Source: Sinohyriopsis cumingii
Taxonomy: Eukaryota > Mollusca > Bivalvia > Unionida > Unionidae
Reading direction: 5' to 3'
Assembly: GCA_028554795.2 (NCBI GenBank)
Contig: CM068826.1
Location: 100,530,846 to 100,594,845 of the forward strand
Length of the DNA stretch: 64,000 nt
The notes beneath the pieces are model-generated. The model saw only the letters and a list, made by a program, of their open reading frames with translations. It searched no databases and had not been told where the DNA came from. Below, one piece after another: positions 61,123 to 64,000 of this stretch. The number at the start of each line of letters is the position of its first letter. Within the stretch, counting starts at the first letter, position 1. A program made the translations under genes and the position numbers.

Positions 61123-62113
61123 ATGGCTAACATTGGAGAAGCACATTCTGCTAGACTAGCTCGAGAGCGACTAGAAGCAATAAAAAAATTTCTTCCTGTT
61201 CGTGATAGTGTCAGAGAAAAATTACAAGCGCGGCAGCAAGCACAAGTTGAATTTGCAACAGGTGCAGAAGAATTATTTAAACCTGTTACAACAGCTACTG
61301 AGAAGGCTGCGGCGGTCACCAAAGAAGCTTTATTGGGAGATGAAAAGGGTATTCTTCCAGTGTTAAAACAAACCGCTGAGCAAACTGAAAAGATTCTAGA
61401 AGAACCAAACAAACAAAAAAGATTTTACGAGATCTTCCAACTGATATCGTTGCAGCTCAACCTCCGCCCACCGTTGTAGCTCAACCTCCGCCCACCGCTG
61501 AAGTCGCCGAAGCTGCTGCACCCAAAGTAGCAAAGGAAATTGTTGAACTAACTGCAAAATTTGATCCGGGTTTTATTAAAGTCCTTAAAAACACACCAGA
61601 AGAAAAATTAGCTGAAGTGATATTAGCTGGTTTATATAGCAAAAAAAAAAAGTTTTAAACAAGAAATATGAGTCCACGACTAATGACAATTTTGCTAAAT
61701 GGGCGTATCGTGTATAATACGACAAAAAAGTGGTCAAATCTAACGATCCAGCATACGCAAAACTTGTAAATGCAATAAAGAAACTTGACAAAAGTAGACG
61801 ACAAGGACCTCCTCCTCCCTATTCACCGCCATCAGAGAATCGTCCAGATGAAAAAAATGTTGATGTTCTCGAAGATCTTGGCTCACTCTATGGGGCTACA
61901 GGTAGTGGTCTTGGTGGTCACATTACCTGTCCTGATAATGTTCTCAATGATGTATCACGGCTAGAAGTTCTCTTAGGAGGAAAACGAGCTGGAAATAACT
62001 CACCAGAAATAATTAATGAAGCGGCTGATATTTGTCAGCGACTATTTCGCGGCGGCATCATGGATACTCACATCTATCGAGAACTTATTGATGAACTCGT
62101 CGACAGCGATTAG
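61123..62113 (+). pseudogene. Broken virus-like gene: alanine/glutamate-rich helical protein with proline-rich C-terminal part
   Basis: It opens at ATG 61123 (MANIGEAHSARLARERL), followed by a Gln/Ala/Glu-rich, probably helical stretch. At the A6 run 61415-61420 the coding potential moves to another frame. That frame holds two copies of QPPPT and ends at TAA 61656-61658, just after an A11 run at 61641-61651. Potential then moves to the third frame, which has a TAA at 61715-61717 and continues to 62113. The last part contains PPPPYSPP (a PPxY-type motif) and an acidic C terminus. One gene with two homopolymer frameshifts and one stop is the simplest reading. Two separate genes is the alternative. 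No named family is recognised, and position suggests a minor virion protein. Confidence 0.6.
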
Positions 62114-62133
62114 AGAAATAACAATTAAATAGC

Positions 62134-62562
62134 ATGATAGTACACAATTCTCATCGTAGACCAGTCATGGTCAGGGTGGTAAATTCACGAGTACCCGTTT
62201 ACAAAATGACTTATGGAAATGGATTAGGCGATGTTGTTCAGAGTTTATTTGCGAGAATGGCACCTAAAGCAATACCGATCGCAAAACAATTATCGATGAA
62301 AGCCATTGATGTTATTAAAGATAAAGCTACTGGCGCTGTTGGTAGCGCTGCCGGTAAAGCATTCACGGCGATCAAGGACAGACTAGCACGATTAATACGC
62401 AGAAAACCTCCGCCGGTAAAATTATCAGCCACCGCAGACATGCCAGCAAATGTCGGCAAAGTAATAAATGAAGCCGCAAATCAAAAACTAGCAGCGCTGA
62501 TAAATCCTGAACAAATAAATACAAGTTTGATTGCGGGAAGTGGTCTTCGTTTTAGACGATAA
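62134..62562 (+). CDS. Small basic virion-like protein next to the capsid gene
   Basis: 142 residues, intact. The first 25 residues are basic (HNSHRRPVMVRVVNSR). A glycine motif (YGNGLGDVVQSLF) follows, then an amphipathic Ala/Lys-rich segment, a basic cluster (RLARLIRRKPPP), and a C terminus ending GSGLRFRR. The layout (basic, glycine-rich motif, amphipathic helix, placed beside a capsid gene) recalls the small core or minor capsid proteins of adenovirus-, Polinton- and adintovirus-like elements. This is inference from composition and position, not a domain match. It starts 20 bases after the preceding stop and ends 13 bases before the capsid ATG. Confidence 0.6.
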   Translation: MIVHNSHRRPVMVRVVNSRVPVYKMTYGNGLGDVVQSLFARMAPKAIPIAKQLSMKAIDVIKDKATGAVGSAAGKAFTAIKDRLARLIRRKPPPVKLSATADMPANVGKVINEAANQKLAALINPEQINTSLIAGSGLRFRR

Positions 62563-62575
62563 CTTCTATAATAAA

Positions 62576-63970
62576 ATGTTTAAACGGGAATCCGACCCAG
62601 CATTCGACATAGACGAACCGGTCCTTAAAAATGAATCAGTGCGTGATTATCAGTATTATTCTTATGACGCACGAGAACCAAACAGACGAGGACGAATTGA
62701 ACTTCAGGTTCAGGATACAAGTAGATATTTCCTGCCTGCTGAAGCATTTATTGAAATAGAAGGTGAAATTAAAAAAACAGATAACACAGACTACAATGCT
62801 GCATTTAAAATCGGTTTTGTCAATAACGGAATTATGGCCTTGTTTGATAGTGCTATCTACATGATTGATGGAAAAAATATTGAATCAGTTCAGAAGGATG
62901 TCGATGTTGCTACAACAATAATTAGTCTAGCGAGATATTCTGATGATTATACAAGATCAGCTGGTCCATCAATGATGTTTGCCAAGGACACTTCTAATCA
63001 TCCTAACGATGATCAGTACAATATTAGACGACCAAGAAATAATGCCAATCACGCTGACGCTGATGTGTGGCCGGTGGTTCATGATGCTAACGCAAATTTT
63101 AATTTAGGTTTCGCCGCGCGTAAATTAATGTTGAGCGGGGATAGTAGAAAATTTTCTTGTGCGATTCCGCTGTCTCATATCTTTGGATTTTGCCGAGATG
63201 TCAGAAAGGTAATTTTCGGAGCAAAACATACAGTCGTGCTTGTTAAAAAAGGGGACGACAATGATGCGCTATGGCGAGAAGCTGGTGCTGGTGCTGGTGA
63301 TGCTGGTAAAGTATTAATAACAAAACTATCACTGTGGATGCCGGTAATGACTCCTGCAATTGCCGAAGAACAGCGACTGCTTTCTTTTATGGATCAAGGT
63401 GGTAAAACACTGCTATCGTGGCTTACAACAACCACAGATAGTATTCAAAGTACCATCAATGGTTTATTCACATGGCATATAGCATCACAGCAGGAAGTTG
63501 CAGCGCCGCGACATATTTTCATTGCTCTTCAAAATACTGCACGAGTAAACTCACAAACACATTCGCATATGATATTTGATCAACTTGGTATCACTGACGT
63601 TTCTCTGAGAATAAACGGACATCAGGAACCATCCGAGAACATAATGCTAAATTTTGGTAATAATCATGTTGCACGTGCATATCAACGATTGACGAAATAT
63701 CTAGCGCGCGATCTAAACATCGACACTGGTTTGCAAATATCACAATTGGATTTTACCACTCGTTATCCAATCTATGACTTCTCGCTGCAGCATCTTGATT
63801 TAACCAGACAGTCTGTCGTTGACATTCACTTTCGGGCTATCGTGAATAGAGACGTAGGAGCTATAGCTAATTACAGAGCAATCGCGGTCATACTTTCCGA
63901 TAAAGCAATGTTACTTGAAGGTGCTGGCGGCCGAATGAGAGTCATCGATGTCCCAGTAGAAAACTTGTAG
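62576..63970 (+). CDS. Double-jelly-roll capsid-like protein of an endogenous viral element
   Basis: 464 residues, intronless and intact from ATG 62576 to TAG 63970. I chose this ATG over the upstream non-ATG extension because the overlap with the preceding gene then disappears. Near residues 200-235 it has the SHIFGFCRDVRKVIFGAKHT segment, then VVLVKKGDDNDALW. This resembles the (I/L)FGF..D..K(V/I)(I/L)(Y/F)G..HT(L/V).L.(R/K)....DA(I/L).R signature recalled from animal proteins annotated as double-jelly-roll-like. The N-terminal strands (RGRIELQVQDTSRYFLPAEA) and C-terminal jelly-roll-like beta pattern fit. The role would be the major capsid protein of a Polinton/adintovirus-like element. 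An intact frame suggests recent insertion or conservation. A structure search would settle it. Confidence 0.75.
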   Translation: MFKRESDPAFDIDEPVLKNESVRDYQYYSYDAREPNRRGRIELQVQDTSRYFLPAEAFIEIEGEIKKTDNTDYNAAFKIGFVNNGIMALFDSAIYMIDGKNIESVQKDVDVATTIISLARYSDDYTRSAGPSMMFAKDTSNHPNDDQYNIRRPRNNANHADADVWPVVHDANANFNLGFAARKLMLSGDSRKFSCAIPLSHIFGFCRDVRKVIFGAKHTVVLVKKGDDNDALWREAGAGAGDAGKVLITKLSLWMPVMTPAIAEEQRLLSFMDQGGKTLLSWLTTTTDSIQSTINGLFTWHIASQQEVAAPRHIFIALQNTARVNSQTHSHMIFDQLGITDVSLRINGHQEPSENIMLNFGNNHVARAYQRLTKYLARDLNIDTGLQISQLDFTTRYPIYDFSLQHLDLTRQSVVDIHFRAIVNRDVGAIANYRAIAVILSDKAMLLEGAGGRMRVIDVPVENL

Positions 63971-64000
63971 GTTTTCCGAAAATATGTAACAATTAGATCA
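63971..64000. other. Downstream of capsid gene, cut by the window edge
   Basis: Thirty bases without start codon or signal. The element probably continues. Confidence 0.5.

Noticed and set aside
62531..62575. Upstream extension of the capsid frame
   Set aside because: It would need a non-ATG start and would overlap the end of the preceding gene. ATG 62576 fits better.

Overview
This is a nuclear metazoan window, AT-rich, intron-rich and dense in repeats. Two conserved animal genes can be rebuilt exon by exon with GT-AG splice sites. The repeats (tRNA-headed SINEs ending in GGCGTTAAAC plus an AAC-rich tail, small hAT elements, an L2/CR1-like LINE ending in ATT repeats) suggest a lophotrochozoan, most likely a mollusc. 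The species cannot be fixed from the sequence alone.

Layout. (1) Positions 1-9151, minus strand: 5' two-thirds of the catalytic domain of a USP36/USP42-type ubiquitin-specific protease. There is a candidate non-coding first exon near 9073, a start ATG at 7571 and seven coding exons down to 643. The remaining exons lie off the left edge. (2) Positions 9152-30232: no gene recognised. It holds microsatellites, several SINE families (many with target-site duplications), a hAT MITE, a 1.39-kb insertion with a 10-bp duplication, and diverged segmental duplications. (3) Positions 30233-54476, minus strand: a complete nine-exon orthologue of C9orf78/TLS1 (Hep_59 family, spliceosome-associated), 290 codons plus stop. 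Its 873-nt CDS is spread over 24 kb by introns holding six different tandem arrays and nested transposons. (4) Positions 54477-56320: upstream flank with four inverted repeats. (5) Positions 56753-59659: a dead L2/CR1-like LINE split by a 1,110-bp probable solo LTR with TG...CA ends and a 5-bp duplication. (6) Positions 60822-64000, plus strand: a compact, intronless, virus-like block running off the right edge. It has a broken alanine-rich gene with a PPxY-type motif, a small basic protein and an intact double-jelly-roll capsid-like protein. It looks like an endogenous Polinton/adintovirus-related element, with other modules expected to the right.

The two cellular genes share a strand but no obvious regulation: one is a nucleolar-type deubiquitinase, the other a splicing factor. 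The viral block is the least expected content. Other notable points are a tandem repeat that starts at a splice donor and repeats donor-like motifs, one ~144-bp repeat present in three successive introns, and several datable nested insertions.
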